A model generated the notes under the pieces. That model did not search any database. It was not told the origin of the DNA and worked only from the letters and a program-made list of their open reading frames with translations. A stretch of DNA of 64,000 nt from JBCBDX01 sp039815825. GTDB taxonomy: Bacteria > Pseudomonadota > Alphaproteobacteria > Rhizobiales > Rhizobiaceae. Shown here piece by piece: positions 8,631 through 17,937 of this stretch; position 1 is the first letter of the stretch; every line of letters starts with the position of its first letter. The stretch lies in contig JBCBYO010000007.1 in assembly GCA_039815825.1 (NCBI GenBank), positions 44,100-108,099 of the forward strand, read 5' to 3'. A program made the position numbers and the translations under genes.

Positions 8631-9719
8631 TTATTTTCGTTCAATCATTTTTGAGATGATCTGCGCGGTATAGTCGAGCATCGGCACGATACGGGCATAA
8701 TTCAACCTTGTTGGGCCGATGACGCCCAACGCGCCAACCACTTTTCGATCCCCATCACGGTACGGCGCAACCAACAATGAGGACCCCGAAAGTGAAAACA
8801 GCCTGTTTTCCGATCCGATAAATATGCGCACGCCGGAGCCGGTCTCTGATCGATCCAACATTTGGATGATTTCATCTTTACGCTCCAGATCATCCAACAG
8901 CAGCTTTGCCCGCGCGATGTCGTCTTCGTCGTTTAAGTCTTCCAGTAGGTTTGCCCGTCCGCGCACAATCAATTGTTTTGGGCTCGCAGCGTCATTGTCA
9001 CCGCTCCAAAAGGCTAGACCGCGCTCAACCAGATCGGCACTCAACTCGTCCAACTCGCTGCGGATGGTCTCGCGTTGGGTGTCGAGTTTTTCGCGGGCAC
9101 CGGCCAATGTTTCGCCGCGCGCGTGGTGATTGAGGAATTTCGCGGCTTCCGACATTTGAGACGTGGTCATACCAGCGGGCACATCGATTACCCGATTTTC
9201 CACATCACCACGATCCCATACCAAAACAGCCAGCGCTTTGGTGGCTTCCAGCTGCACAAATTCAATGTGCTTGAGGGTCCCCTCGCGCTTGGAGGTCAGG
9301 ACCAAGCCCGCGCCACGTGACACATTGGACAGCATGGTCGACGCTTCTGTCAGCACGCGCTCGGTGTCGGCGCCACCTGCAACGTCCAGTTGCTGGTCGA
9401 TCAGGCGACGCTCGGCGTCAGAAATCTCGCCTGTGTCCATGTAAGCATCGACGAAGAAACGCAGGCCCTGTTCAGTGGGCAAACGCCCTGCCGACACGTG
9501 AGGCGCGTAAACTAGGCCCAGTGCTTCCAGATCGCTCATTACATTGCGAACAGAGGCCGGTGACAGCGCAACGGGTAATTGCTTGGAAAGGCTGCGGGAT
9601 CCTACGGGTTCGCCCTGTGTCAGATAAGTTTCGACGATACGGCGAAAAATATCGCGTGTCCGCTCATCCATCTGATCGTTCAAACGCTGTTGTTGTTCTT
9701 CGTTCATCCGTGCGCTCAA
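8631..9719 (-). CDS. hrcA: Heat-inducible transcription repressor HrcA
   Basis: Represses groESL by binding the CIRCE inverted repeat; activity depends on GroEL. The 362-residue protein has the N-terminal winged helix (ERTRDIFRRIVETYLTQGEPVGSRSL) and the C-terminal GAF-like dimerisation domain ending with GALGVIGPTRLNYARIVPMLDY. The frame opens with TTG at 9719; ATG at 9707 is an alternative start four residues in. No CIRCE element is visible upstream of it in this window, so its target is presumably groESL elsewhere. It precedes grpE and is divergent from rph. Confidence 0.95.
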   Translation of the reverse strand: MSARMNEEQQQRLNDQMDERTRDIFRRIVETYLTQGEPVGSRSLSKQLPVALSPASVRNVMSDLEALGLVYAPHVSAGRLPTEQGLRFFVDAYMDTGEISDAERRLIDQQLDVAGGADTERVLTEASTMLSNVSRGAGLVLTSKREGTLKHIEFVQLEATKALAVLVWDRGDVENRVIDVPAGMTTSQMSEAAKFLNHHARGETLAGAREKLDTQRETIRSELDELSADLVERGLAFWSGDNDAASPKQLIVRGRANLLEDLNDEDDIARAKLLLDDLERKDEIIQMLDRSETGSGVRIFIGSENRLFSLSGSSLLVAPYRDGDRKVVGALGVIGPTRLNYARIVPMLDYTAQIISKMIERK

Positions 9720-9770
9720 CCGCTATCCACCGCCACCCTGATATTTGGGGGCGTTAAATCTATCATAAAG

Positions 9771-9800
9771 AGATAGAAGCGCTTGCGACGGGTATGCAAG
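9771..9800 (-). promoter_or_regulatory. Possible hrcA promoter
   Basis: On the minus strand, CTTGCA at 9800-9795 and CTATCT at 9776-9771 are separated by 18 bases and lie about 50 bases upstream of hrcA. This resembles the CTTG / CYTAT pattern of alphaproteobacterial heat-shock (RpoH) promoters, fitting an hrcA-grpE unit. It is a weak visual match only; a housekeeping promoter overlapping the same bases is equally possible. Confidence 0.3.
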
Positions 9801-9846
9801 AGTAAAGCGATGCCGTACACGCTTCATCGAACGTCAAGGAGAATTC

Positions 9847-10569
9847 ATGTCACGACCCTCTGGCCGCTCAGCCGATCAAATGCGCCCCGTCAGTTTTGAA
9901 CGTGGATTTTCGAAACACGCAGAAGGTTCTTGCCTCGTCAAATTTGGCGAAACCCACGTCCTGTGCACCGCCAGTCTTGAAGAGCGGGTGCCCGGTTGGA
10001 TGCGCAATACGGGACGCGGCTGGGTGACAGCAGAATATGGCATGCTGCCGCGTGCAACCGGTGATCGCATGCGCCGCGAAGCGGCAGCGGGCAAGCAAGG
10101 CGGGCGGACACAGGAAATTCAGCGCCTCATCGGACGGTCCATGCGCGCTATCGTTGATCTTGAGGCGTTGGGCGAGCGGCAGATCACCATCGACTGCGAT
10201 GTGATCCAAGCCGATGGTGGCACGCGCACGGCCGCGATTACCGGCGGCTGGATCGCGCTGCACGATTGTCTCGACTGGATGCACCAACGGCAGATGGCGT
10301 CGAAAACACGGGTCATTAAAGACCATATCGCAGCGGTTTCCTGCGGCATTTATCAGGGAGAGGCTGTGACTGACCTTGATTACATCGAAGACTCCAACGC
10401 CGAGACCGATGCCAATTTCGTCATGACTGGATCGGGTGGCATAGTGGAAATTCAAGGCACCGCAGAAGGTGCACCGTTCTCACGCGACGAGTTTGATACG
10501 CTTTTTGCCCATGCGCAAAAGTCAATTGCCGAACTCGTCGACCTGCAAAAACAAGCGATCGGTGCTTGA
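9847..10569 (+). CDS. rph: Ribonuclease PH
   Basis: Phosphorolytic 3'-5' exoribonuclease that trims tRNA 3' ends. The 240 residues are normal length. Visible family segments are RPSGRS..QMRP, the RGWVTAEYGMLPRAT region, and D..CDVIQADGGTRTAAITG. A strong AAGGAG precedes the ATG. The stop overlaps the rdgB start by 4 bases; rph-rdgB-hemW is the standard order in alphaproteobacteria, so these are one operon. Confidence 0.97.
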   Translation: MSRPSGRSADQMRPVSFERGFSKHAEGSCLVKFGETHVLCTASLEERVPGWMRNTGRGWVTAEYGMLPRATGDRMRREAAAGKQGGRTQEIQRLIGRSMRAIVDLEALGERQITIDCDVIQADGGTRTAAITGGWIALHDCLDWMHQRQMASKTRVIKDHIAAVSCGIYQGEAVTDLDYIEDSNAETDANFVMTGSGGIVEIQGTAEGAPFSRDEFDTLFAHAQKSIAELVDLQKQAIGA

Positions 10570-11231
10570 TGACTTCAGAACGGCGTAAACTGGCTCCCAG
10601 CAGATTGGTTCTGGCCACCCATAATGCCGGGAAACTACGCGAAATGCGTGGCCTCTTTTCCTCATTCGGTTTTGACATCGTGTCTGCCGGTGAATTGGAC
10701 TTGCCTGAACCCGAGGAGACCGGCACGACATTTCGTGAAAATGCCAAAACCAAAGCCATGGCCGCGATGGAAGCGACCGGCCTGCCCGCTTTGTCAGACG
10801 ATAGCGGTATCACGGTTGATGCGCTCGACGGTGCACCCGGTGTCTATACGGCTGATTGGGCCGAGAAGCCCGATGGCAGTGGCCGTGATTTTTACATGGC
10901 GATGGAAAAGGTTGAAAAAAAGCTGCAAGCGCTGGGTGCTACTGAACCTGAAAAGCGCAGCGCGGCATTTAATGCCACGCTTTGTCTTGCTTACCCCGAT
11001 GGACATTGTGAGTTTTTTGAAGGCGTCGCGCCCGGTCACCTGGTTTGGCCACCTCGTGGCGATCTTGGCTTTGGATATGACCCGGTCTTTGTGCCCGAGG
11101 GTCATGAGCGCACTTTCGGCGAAATGACGGCTGACGAAAAGCACGGCTGGAAGCCCGGTCAAGAGGCCGCGCTTTCGCACCGTGCTCGCGCTTTTAAGCT
11201 GTTAGCGGAAGAAGGCTTTGATCTTAGCTGA
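10566..11231 (+). CDS. rdgB: Non-canonical purine NTP pyrophosphatase (RdgB/HAM1)
   Basis: Hydrolyses ITP, dITP and XTP to monophosphates, keeping deaminated purines out of nucleic acids. The 221-residue sequence has the family start LVLATHNAGKLREM, the EETGTTFRENA segment, ALSDDSGI.VDAL with the metal-binding aspartates, and the GFGYDPVF and SHRARA motifs. It overlaps rph at its 5' end and hemW at its 3' end. Confidence 0.97.
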   Translation: MMTSERRKLAPSRLVLATHNAGKLREMRGLFSSFGFDIVSAGELDLPEPEETGTTFRENAKTKAMAAMEATGLPALSDDSGITVDALDGAPGVYTADWAEKPDGSGRDFYMAMEKVEKKLQALGATEPEKRSAAFNATLCLAYPDGHCEFFEGVAPGHLVWPPRGDLGFGYDPVFVPEGHERTFGEMTADEKHGWKPGQEAALSHRARAFKLLAEEGFDLS

Positions 11232-12384
11232 CGATGGCAAGCCCGGTTTTGGGGTCTATGTCCATTGGCCCTTCTGTGCCGCCAAATGCCCCTATTGTGA
11301 CTTCAACTCGCATGTGCGCCACAACCCTGTTGACCAGCGCGCTTTTGCGGGAGCCTACATAAGAGAAATCGCGCATGTGTGCGCGATGTCAGGGCCGCGC
11401 CATGTGACCAGTATCTTCTTTGGTGGTGGCACGCCCTCGCTGATGGCGCCGGAAACCCTCGATACGATATTGTCCGCCATTGATCGGGCGTGGGGTATCC
11501 CGCAGGGCACGGAAATCACAATGGAGGCCAATCCGGCCTCGGCAGACGCGGGGCGCTTTGCAGCCTACCAAGCATCGGGCGTCAACCGCGTGTCACTGGG
11601 TGTTCAAGCGCTCAATGATGATGATTTGAAGTTTCTGGGGCGCTTGCACAACGTGGAAGAGGCGCTGACAGCGATTGACCTCGCGCGCGACACGTTTGAA
11701 CGCGTGTCGTTTGACCTGATCTATTCTCGACCGAACCAAACCCCGGAGATTTGGGAAGTAGAACTTCGCCGTGCCATCGGGTTTGCCGCCGATCATTTAT
11801 CGCTCTACCAGCTGACCATTGAGGAAGGGACGCCGTTTAAAACCCTCCACCAGGCTGGAAAACTTGTTTTGCCGGATGAGGATCTGGCTGCTGATATGTA
11901 TGAGGTTACACAATCGGTCACGGCAGAACTAGGATTGCCCGTTTATGAGGTGTCCAACCACGCAGCACCAAACGCGCAGGCGCGGCACAATCTGACCTAT
12001 TGGCGTTATGGCGACTATGCAGGCATCGGGCCCGGTGCACATGGAAGGTTGATGACCGAAGGTGACAGGAAAATAGCAACAGAAGCCGAACGGCATCCGG
12101 AAACATGGGCTGGATTGGTCGGCGAACACAATCACGGTTTTACGACGCAATCGGTTCTGACACCGGTGCAACAGGCCGATGAGATGCTCGTTATGGGACT
12201 GCGCCTGACTGAGGGTTTCGATCTAGCACGCTATGAAGCGCTTGCCATGCGGGCGATTTCTGCAGACAAGTTGCAGGCCATGATAGATCTGGGCATGATT
12301 GAACGCATGGGGAATGCAAACATTCGAGCGACGGCCAAAGGCCGGATTGTTTTGAACGCGGTGCTCGCGGAGCTAGCGGTATGA
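11218..12384 (+). CDS. hemW: Radical SAM heme chaperone HemW
   Basis: HemW (formerly HemN-like) carries a radical-SAM 4Fe-4S cluster and inserts heme into respiratory proteins; it is not the oxygen-independent coproporphyrinogen oxidase itself. The cluster motif C-x3-C-x2-C is CAAKCPYC near residue 20, within YVHWPFC. The GGGTPS and the Y.LT.E.GT segments are also typical. The frame starts at TTG 11218 with AGAAGG a few bases upstream; no in-frame ATG lies before the cluster motif, so the TTG start is likely. It overlaps rdgB by 14 bases. Confidence 0.94.
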   Translation: MILADDGKPGFGVYVHWPFCAAKCPYCDFNSHVRHNPVDQRAFAGAYIREIAHVCAMSGPRHVTSIFFGGGTPSLMAPETLDTILSAIDRAWGIPQGTEITMEANPASADAGRFAAYQASGVNRVSLGVQALNDDDLKFLGRLHNVEEALTAIDLARDTFERVSFDLIYSRPNQTPEIWEVELRRAIGFAADHLSLYQLTIEEGTPFKTLHQAGKLVLPDEDLAADMYEVTQSVTAELGLPVYEVSNHAAPNAQARHNLTYWRYGDYAGIGPGAHGRLMTEGDRKIATEAERHPETWAGLVGEHNHGFTTQSVLTPVQQADEMLVMGLRLTEGFDLARYEALAMRAISADKLQAMIDLGMIERMGNANIRATAKGRIVLNAVLAELAV

Positions 12385-12701
12385 GCGCGCGCATCCGACA
12401 TGTGGTGGCGATCCGGTTCAAGCCGGAAATCAGCGAAACCCAGATTACAAACCTCATGGCGAAGCTCGAAGCGCTGCGTGATCATTTGGGTGGCATCACC
12501 GACTTTCAACATCGTTCCAACATCAGTCCTGAAGTGCCTGTTGTGCATGGCTTTCGACACTTGTTCTGGTTCGATTTCGAAAACGAGACGGCGCGTGACG
12601 CCTATTTGGAAGACACAAAGCATCAAGCCGTTGGGAAGCAGCTCGTGACAGCAGCCGAAGGTGGCACGGAAGGCGTCATTGTGCTGGATTTTTTGCCGTG
12701 A
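12381..12701 (+). CDS. Dabb-family protein (stress-responsive alpha/beta barrel domain)
   Basis: A 106-residue protein with the Dabb pattern: IRHVVAIRFKPE at the start, a middle FEN..A...Y strand-helix and the H.A......A......VLDF end. Such proteins form dimeric ferredoxin-like barrels; roles range from stress proteins to enzymes in catabolism, and none can be assigned here. It overlaps hemW and rsmI by 4 bases each, so it is translated as part of the rph-rdgB-hemW-rsmI-yraN operon. Confidence 0.82.
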   Translation: MSARIRHVVAIRFKPEISETQITNLMAKLEALRDHLGGITDFQHRSNISPEVPVVHGFRHLFWFDFENETARDAYLEDTKHQAVGKQLVTAAEGGTEGVIVLDFLP

Positions 12702-13585
12702 GCGGGAAATACCAACTCGGTGAGCATGGTTTTACCGCCCCGCCGCTCGCGCCGGGGCTTTATATCGTTGCAACCCCTATCGGCAATCTTCGCGACATCA
12801 CCGTTCGCGCGCTCGAAACGTTAAGCGCCTGTGATGTGTTGGCCTGTGAAGACACTCGTATGACAAGGCGGCTACTAGAGCGCTACGCGATCAACAAGAA
12901 ACCGATTGCCTATCATGAACACAATGCCGAGAAAGCAGGCGCCGATATCCTTGCCGCCTTGCAAGCGGGAAAATCGGTTGCGCTGGTCTCCGATGCGGGA
13001 ACGCCGCTCATTTCTGACCCTGGTTACCGACTGGTGCACGCGGCGCGCGAGTCCCAATTTGACGTGTTCCCCATACCGGGCCCGTCTGCGTTCGTGGCGG
13101 CGCTAAGCGTATCTGGCTTGCCAACCGATGACTTTCGATTTTGCGGTTTTTTGCCGACTAAGGAAAAGGCGCGCGCTGATCGTTTGACGGAGCTATCCGA
13201 GGTGCCATCGACGCTGATTTTCTACGAGTCACCTGCACGTCTGGTCAAAACCCTGACGGCAATGGGCGAACTTATGGGCGATGACCGCACAATCGTCGTC
13301 GCGCGTGAACTGACCAAGCGGTTCGAGACAATTGTCCGTGGCTCTGCCCTTGATCTGGTCGCGCATTTTGAGGCTTCCCCGGCCAGAGGTGAGATCGTCA
13401 TTTTGGTGGAACCGGCGGAACCATCGAGGCGCGCCTACTCGGATGCTGACATTGACACGCTGCTGTTGGGTTTGGTCAGGGAGATGCCTGCCTCGAAAGC
13501 CGCGAAGGCCGCTGCTGAACAAACTGGTCTTGCCAAAGCTGACCTCTACCAGCGGATCCTCGGTTTAAAAGACGGTGATGCCTAG
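12698..13585 (+). CDS. rsmI: 16S rRNA (cytidine1402-2'-O)-methyltransferase
   Basis: Methylates the ribose of C1402 in the decoding centre of 16S rRNA with SAM. At 295 residues it is usual for RsmI of the tetrapyrrole-methylase fold. Key stretches are LYIVATPIGNLRDIT, ACEDTR near residue 51, the SAM-binding VSDAGTPLISDPG, and PGPSA. It starts with GTG overlapping the Dabb gene stop. The 3' end overlaps yraN by 8 bases, as in many proteobacteria. Confidence 0.96.
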   Translation: MSGKYQLGEHGFTAPPLAPGLYIVATPIGNLRDITVRALETLSACDVLACEDTRMTRRLLERYAINKKPIAYHEHNAEKAGADILAALQAGKSVALVSDAGTPLISDPGYRLVHAARESQFDVFPIPGPSAFVAALSVSGLPTDDFRFCGFLPTKEKARADRLTELSEVPSTLIFYESPARLVKTLTAMGELMGDDRTIVVARELTKRFETIVRGSALDLVAHFEASPARGEIVILVEPAEPSRRAYSDADIDTLLLGLVREMPASKAAKAAAEQTGLAKADLYQRILGLKDGDA

Positions 13586-13949
13586 TAGAACAACCGCAGA
13601 AAGGCGCCGTGCCGAGCGACGCGGCCGTCGCGCGGAACTATTCGCCGAGATCGCGCTCTTACTGCGCGGTTTTCGCGTGGTGGCCCGTCGCTTCAAAACG
13701 AAAGCGGGCGAGGTCGATTTAATCGCGCGCCGGGGTGATCTCATATTGATGGTCGAAGTGAAAGCAAGGCGTTCGCTCACCGAGGCGATGGACGCTGTGA
13801 CCCCAACCGCTCTGCGCCGCATAGAAGCCGCAGGCGATATCTGGCTCAGTCGCCAACCTGACTATGGGCAATTGTCGGTTCGCTTTGATCTGGTTGCGGT
13901 GTTACCACGCCGCTGGCCGGTTCACGTGCCGAGTATCTTCCATGCGTGA
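13578..13949 (+). CDS. YraN family protein (UPF0102), predicted endonuclease-like
   Basis: A 123-residue protein of the UPF0102/YraN family with the restriction-endonuclease-like core: G.....A..LL...G...V.RR.K...GE.DLI.R.GD...VEVKAR. The GEVDLI aspartate and VEVK residues would be the metal-binding site of that fold. Function is not firmly established. The frame opens at GTG 13575 next to ATG 13578; ATG is preferred. It is the last gene of the rph-to-yraN operon. Confidence 0.88.
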   Translation: MPSRTTAERRRAERRGRRAELFAEIALLLRGFRVVARRFKTKAGEVDLIARRGDLILMVEVKARRSLTEAMDAVTPTALRRIEAAGDIWLSRQPDYGQLSVRFDLVAVLPRRWPVHVPSIFHA

Positions 13950-14050
13950 ACGTTGATGTACGTCATGGAACATGTCGCATTCACCGCTTGTCAGCTGATC
14001 GCCCAGATGTATCCATTTGACATGCGATCATCACGCCGGGAGGAGCTAAC

Positions 14051-15226
14051 ATGAATGCACATAGCGCGTTGCCGATAACGCCAGACTTTGATGTTTGGGA
14101 CCCTCAGTCAGTCGCGGATGCGATTACCGTTGAGAATGGGGCGCTAGTCGTCACCTGGGCGGGTGGCCGAATGTGCCACTACCATCCGCTGTTCCTTGCC
14201 GAGAATGATCCATCACCAGAAGTGCTCCACCCCCAATCTCGGGAGACAATGCTGTCGCCGCTCGATTTCCCTCAGGACCTTGCGGTTACGGCGGCGGACG
14301 TTGCGCAAAACGGCGCCATTTGCGTCCATTGGAGCCATGGTCGGCAACCGAGCCTGTTTCATCCCGGCTGGCTTTCGGCACATGGCTGGCAGGAAAGTGA
14401 CCTTCGTCAAAAACCTGTTCTCTGGAACTCAGAACTTGCCGGACCACCGGCCGTGGACGGACCGACCGCGCTTCAAGACCCGGCCATTTTTCGCCAATGG
14501 TTGATCGATCTGCGAAACTATGGCGTCGCCAAGCTGATCAACTTGCCCGATGAAGATGGAATACTTGTCGACATCGTCTCGCGCATTGGCGTCATTCGCG
14601 AAACAAATTTCGGTCGCACCTACACGCTGGCTATCAAACCTGATCCCGATTCTAATGCCTACACGTCGTTGCCTCTGCCGCAGCACATTGACTTGCCGAC
14701 CCGCGAGTGCCCGCCTGGCCTGCAATTTCTTTTCTGCCGGGAAAACACAACGACTGGTGGGGAGGGCCTTTATGCCGATGGATACCGCATAGCAGAGGAC
14801 TTGCGGCGGGAAGAGCCGGAACACTTCCACGCTCTGACGACCATTGCCTGGACGTACAACAACCGGGCCAAGGGCAACAGCTACAAGGCCAGCGGTCCGG
14901 TGATCGAGCTGGATGAAGCCGGACAAATCATCGGCATACGCTACAACACCTGGCTACGATCTCCCTTTGTCGGCCCGCTGGAAATGCAGGACCGAGCCTA
15001 CCGATCCTACCGTGCCTTTGCGGCCCGGGCACAGGATCCCGCCTACCAACTCAAAGTGACTTATCGTTCCGGAGAACTGTTTGCCTTTGATAACAGACGC
15101 GCCTTGCATGGCCGCAAGGGTTACGACGCCGGCGGCGGTGCGCGGTTCATAGAAGGTGTCTATTCTGACCGAGACGAGCTGAATTCAGCCATCAGGACGC
15201 TGGACCGGCAACTGGCGGGCGGATAG
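14051..15226 (+). CDS. Gamma-butyrobetaine dioxygenase-like (TauD/TfdA family) protein
   Basis: A 391-residue Fe(II)/2-oxoglutarate-dependent oxygenase with a small N-terminal DUF971/GBBH-like zinc-type domain (about 20-105) and a TauD/TfdA catalytic domain (about 130-385). The iron ligands appear as His212 and Asp214 in QHIDLPTRE and His353 in RALHGRKGY. The HIDLPTRE context is characteristic of gamma-butyrobetaine or trimethyllysine hydroxylases of carnitine synthesis. Hydroxylation of gamma-butyrobetaine to carnitine is the best guess. It is preceded by GGAGGAG and stands apart from the upstream operon; no other carnitine gene is nearby. Confidence 0.82.
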   Translation: MNAHSALPITPDFDVWDPQSVADAITVENGALVVTWAGGRMCHYHPLFLAENDPSPEVLHPQSRETMLSPLDFPQDLAVTAADVAQNGAICVHWSHGRQPSLFHPGWLSAHGWQESDLRQKPVLWNSELAGPPAVDGPTALQDPAIFRQWLIDLRNYGVAKLINLPDEDGILVDIVSRIGVIRETNFGRTYTLAIKPDPDSNAYTSLPLPQHIDLPTRECPPGLQFLFCRENTTTGGEGLYADGYRIAEDLRREEPEHFHALTTIAWTYNNRAKGNSYKASGPVIELDEAGQIIGIRYNTWLRSPFVGPLEMQDRAYRSYRAFAARAQDPAYQLKVTYRSGELFAFDNRRALHGRKGYDAGGGARFIEGVYSDRDELNSAIRTLDRQLAGG

Positions 15227-15269
15227 AGTTCGACGGAAGTAACCTTCCAACAGCTGCAAGATTATTCCC

Positions 15270-16208
15270 ATGTCATTATCCGTTGCGGTCCAAATGGACC
15301 ATATTTCCACCGTGCAAATTGCGGGGGACAGCACCTTTGCCATGTGCCTAGAGGCACAATCGCGCGGGTATGCGCTTTGGCATTACACCCCTGACAGTCT
15401 TTCAATGCGCGACGGCGTTGTTTTTGCCATGATGCAAAAACTCACCGTCCGCGATGTGGAAGGCGATCATTATGATCTGGGCCCACTGGAGCGCGTTGAA
15501 CTGAAAGATGTCGATGTCGTTTTGCTGCGCCAGGACCCGCCCTTTGATATGCATTACATCACGACTACGCACCTGTTAGAGCGCGTGCATCCCGATACGC
15601 TTGTGGTCAACGATCCGCATTTTGTGCGCAACTTGCCGGAGAAAATTTTCGTTACCGAGTTTCCCGAGCTCATGCCGCCGACGCTGGTGACCACTGATTT
15701 GGAGCAAATCAAGGCGTTTCGTGCCGAGTTTGGCGACATCATCGTGAAACCGCTATTTGGCAATGGCGGTGCGGGTGTGTTTTTCCTGCGCAAGGACGAT
15801 CAAAACCTTTCCTCGCTTTTGGAAATGTTCGGCGGCCTGTCCCGTGAGCAATTGATGATCCAACAATATTTGCCGGATGTGCGCGCAGGCGACAAGCGGG
15901 TCATTTTGATTAACGGTGAAGCCGTTGGTTCGATCAACCGCGTTCCACCAGAAGGTGACGCGCGCTCTAATATGCATGTTGGCGGCCAGGCGACGGCCGA
16001 CCAAATGACCGCCCGTGATCTGGAAATTTGCGCAGCGATTGGACCGCGCCTCAAAGAGATGGGTCAGATTTTGGTGGGCATCGACGTGATCGGCGGAAAA
16101 CTGACTGAAATCAACGTCACGTCACCCACAGGCATTCGCGAAGTAAAGAAGTTCGGCGGTTCAGATATTGCCTCACTCTTCTGGGATGCTGTGAGGGCGC
16201 GCAAGTAA
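15270..16208 (+). CDS. gshB: Glutathione synthetase
   Basis: ATP-grasp ligase joining gamma-glutamylcysteine and glycine to make glutathione. The 312 residues match the bacterial enzyme, with the start VAVQMD.I..V.I..DSTF, the LLRQDPPFD.HYI segment, KPLFGNGGAGVFFL in the ATP-binding region, and the C-terminal INVTSPTGIREV. It is followed by comM on the same strand. The window also holds two GST-like genes that would use its product. Confidence 0.96.
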   Translation: MSLSVAVQMDHISTVQIAGDSTFAMCLEAQSRGYALWHYTPDSLSMRDGVVFAMMQKLTVRDVEGDHYDLGPLERVELKDVDVVLLRQDPPFDMHYITTTHLLERVHPDTLVVNDPHFVRNLPEKIFVTEFPELMPPTLVTTDLEQIKAFRAEFGDIIVKPLFGNGGAGVFFLRKDDQNLSSLLEMFGGLSREQLMIQQYLPDVRAGDKRVILINGEAVGSINRVPPEGDARSNMHVGGQATADQMTARDLEICAAIGPRLKEMGQILVGIDVIGGKLTEINVTSPTGIREVKKFGGSDIASLFWDAVRARK

Positions 16209-16397
16209 TATTCCCTTACGGAAGCTTTGTTCCGGCGTACAACTTAATACAACCATACTACAGCTTTTGGGTGTATATGTTCATAATATGTTCTTTACTT
16301 GTTCGAGAAAATATGCGTATTTTCAGGGAGTCGGGTAAATCGGTGGCGGGGCAGGTCACAACTTGACGCGTATTGGTTGTATTTTAGGGGCAGGCAT

Positions 16398-17930
16398 ATG
16401 GTTTCGCGCGTATCGACCGTATCTTTTCAGGGCATAGAAGCCGTGAGTGTAGATGTTCAGGTGATGGTAGCACCTGGCAAGCAAGGCATGCATATCGTTG
16501 GTCTGCCTGACAAGGCAGTTGCCGAGAGCCGGGAAAGGGTTCAGTCTGCGCTTCATGCGTCCGGGCTGTCGATGCCGCCCAAGAAGGTCACCGTCAATCT
16601 GGCGCCCGCCGATTTGCCGAAGGAAGGCTCACATTTCGATTTGCCAATAGCGCTCGGTTTGATGGCAGCATTAGGGGCGATCCCGAGCGATTCACTCTCG
16701 CGTTACGTGGTGTTGGGTGAATTATCGCTGGATGGCACGATTGCATCCGTCACCGGCGCCCTGCCTGCAGCCATTGCGGCCAATGCAGATGATAAGGGTT
16801 TGATCTGTCCCAAGGCCTGTGGGCCGGAAGCCGCTTGGGCCGATGCCGAAATGGATATTCTAGCGCCAATGTCTTTGATCAGCCTGGCCAATCATTTTCG
16901 TGGCACTCAGGTGCTGTCGCGACCTGTTCCCGTTTCCCGTGCATTGCCAGCAAATCTGCCGGATATGGTCGATGTAAAAGGTCAAGAGACGGCCAAGCGG
17001 GCGCTCGAAGTAGCGGCGGGTGGCGGGCACAATTTACTCATGAGCGGGCCGCCCGGTTCCGGCAAGTCGATGCTTGCCCAGCGGCTTGCTTCCATCCTTC
17101 CGCCACTATCACCACGCGAATTACTGGATGTCTCTATGGTCCAGTCCGTTGCTGGTGAATTAGCTGGCGGTGCGCTGACCGATAGACGGCCGTTTCGCGC
17201 GCCGCACCATTCGGCATCCATGGCGGCCATGGTGGGCGGCGGCCTGCATGTTAAACCCGGAGAAGTGTCGCTGGCGCACAATGGCGTGCTGTTCCTTGAC
17301 GAGCTGCCTGAGTTTACGCCGCAGGTGCTGGATAGTTTGCGACAACCTCTGGAGACAGGAGAATGTGTCATCGCGCGGGCAAATCACCGCGTTACTTATC
17401 CGGCTAAAATACAATTAGTTGCTGCTATGAATCCGTGTCGCTGCGGCATGGTGGGCCAACCGGGACATACTTGTGCGCGGGCACCACGGTGTGCGGCGGA
17501 CTATCAAGCACGTATTTCCGGCCCGCTCCTCGATCGGATTGATCTGCGCATAGACGTTCCGGCCATCATGCCGGGCGACCTGATCCGAAACCGGACCGGT
17601 GAGACGAGCGCGAAAATCGCGACAAGAGTGGCAGGGGCGCGGGAACGTCAGGCCGACCGTTATGGCCAGCTTTTGGGCGATGTTTCGGTCACCAACGCCC
17701 ATTGCCCCACCGCCCTTGTTGAAGACGTCGCGGCCGCTGAACCCGATGCCATTAAGCTTCTGGCTGAGGCAGCTGACAAGATGCGTTTTTCGGCCCGAGG
17801 TTATCACCGCATCTTGAAAGTTGCACGGACGCTAGCCGATCTGGACAGCGTCAACCATGTGGGGCGTATCCATATTGCGGAAGCGATTTCCTATCGCGTA
17901 AACAGCGGGCCCACAAAAATCGCGGCCTAA
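16398..17930 (+). CDS. comM: YifB family Mg chelatase-like AAA ATPase (ComM)
   Basis: A 510-residue ring-forming helicase; ComM drives branch migration during integration of transforming DNA in competent bacteria. The N-terminal Lon-protease-like (ChlI) domain (about 1-175) starts VSTVSFQGIEA, followed by the AAA core with Walker A GPPGSGKSML, Walker B VLFLDELPEF, the AAMNPCRCG stretch, and a C-terminal Mg-chelatase-like domain. The frame extends upstream to 16299, but ATG at 16398 is preceded by AGGGGCAGG and begins at the conserved N-terminus, so that start is chosen. Confidence 0.94.
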   Translation: MVSRVSTVSFQGIEAVSVDVQVMVAPGKQGMHIVGLPDKAVAESRERVQSALHASGLSMPPKKVTVNLAPADLPKEGSHFDLPIALGLMAALGAIPSDSLSRYVVLGELSLDGTIASVTGALPAAIAANADDKGLICPKACGPEAAWADAEMDILAPMSLISLANHFRGTQVLSRPVPVSRALPANLPDMVDVKGQETAKRALEVAAGGGHNLLMSGPPGSGKSMLAQRLASILPPLSPRELLDVSMVQSVAGELAGGALTDRRPFRAPHHSASMAAMVGGGLHVKPGEVSLAHNGVLFLDELPEFTPQVLDSLRQPLETGECVIARANHRVTYPAKIQLVAAMNPCRCGMVGQPGHTCARAPRCAADYQARISGPLLDRIDLRIDVPAIMPGDLIRNRTGETSAKIATRVAGARERQADRYGQLLGDVSVTNAHCPTALVEDVAAAEPDAIKLLAEAADKMRFSARGYHRILKVARTLADLDSVNHVGRIHIAEAISYRVNSGPTKIAA

Positions 17931-17937
17931 CTTTTGC

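Noticed and set aside
9720..9846. CIRCE element upstream of hrcA
   Set aside because: No TTAGCACTC-N9-GAGTGCTAA-like inverted repeat is present in the gap.
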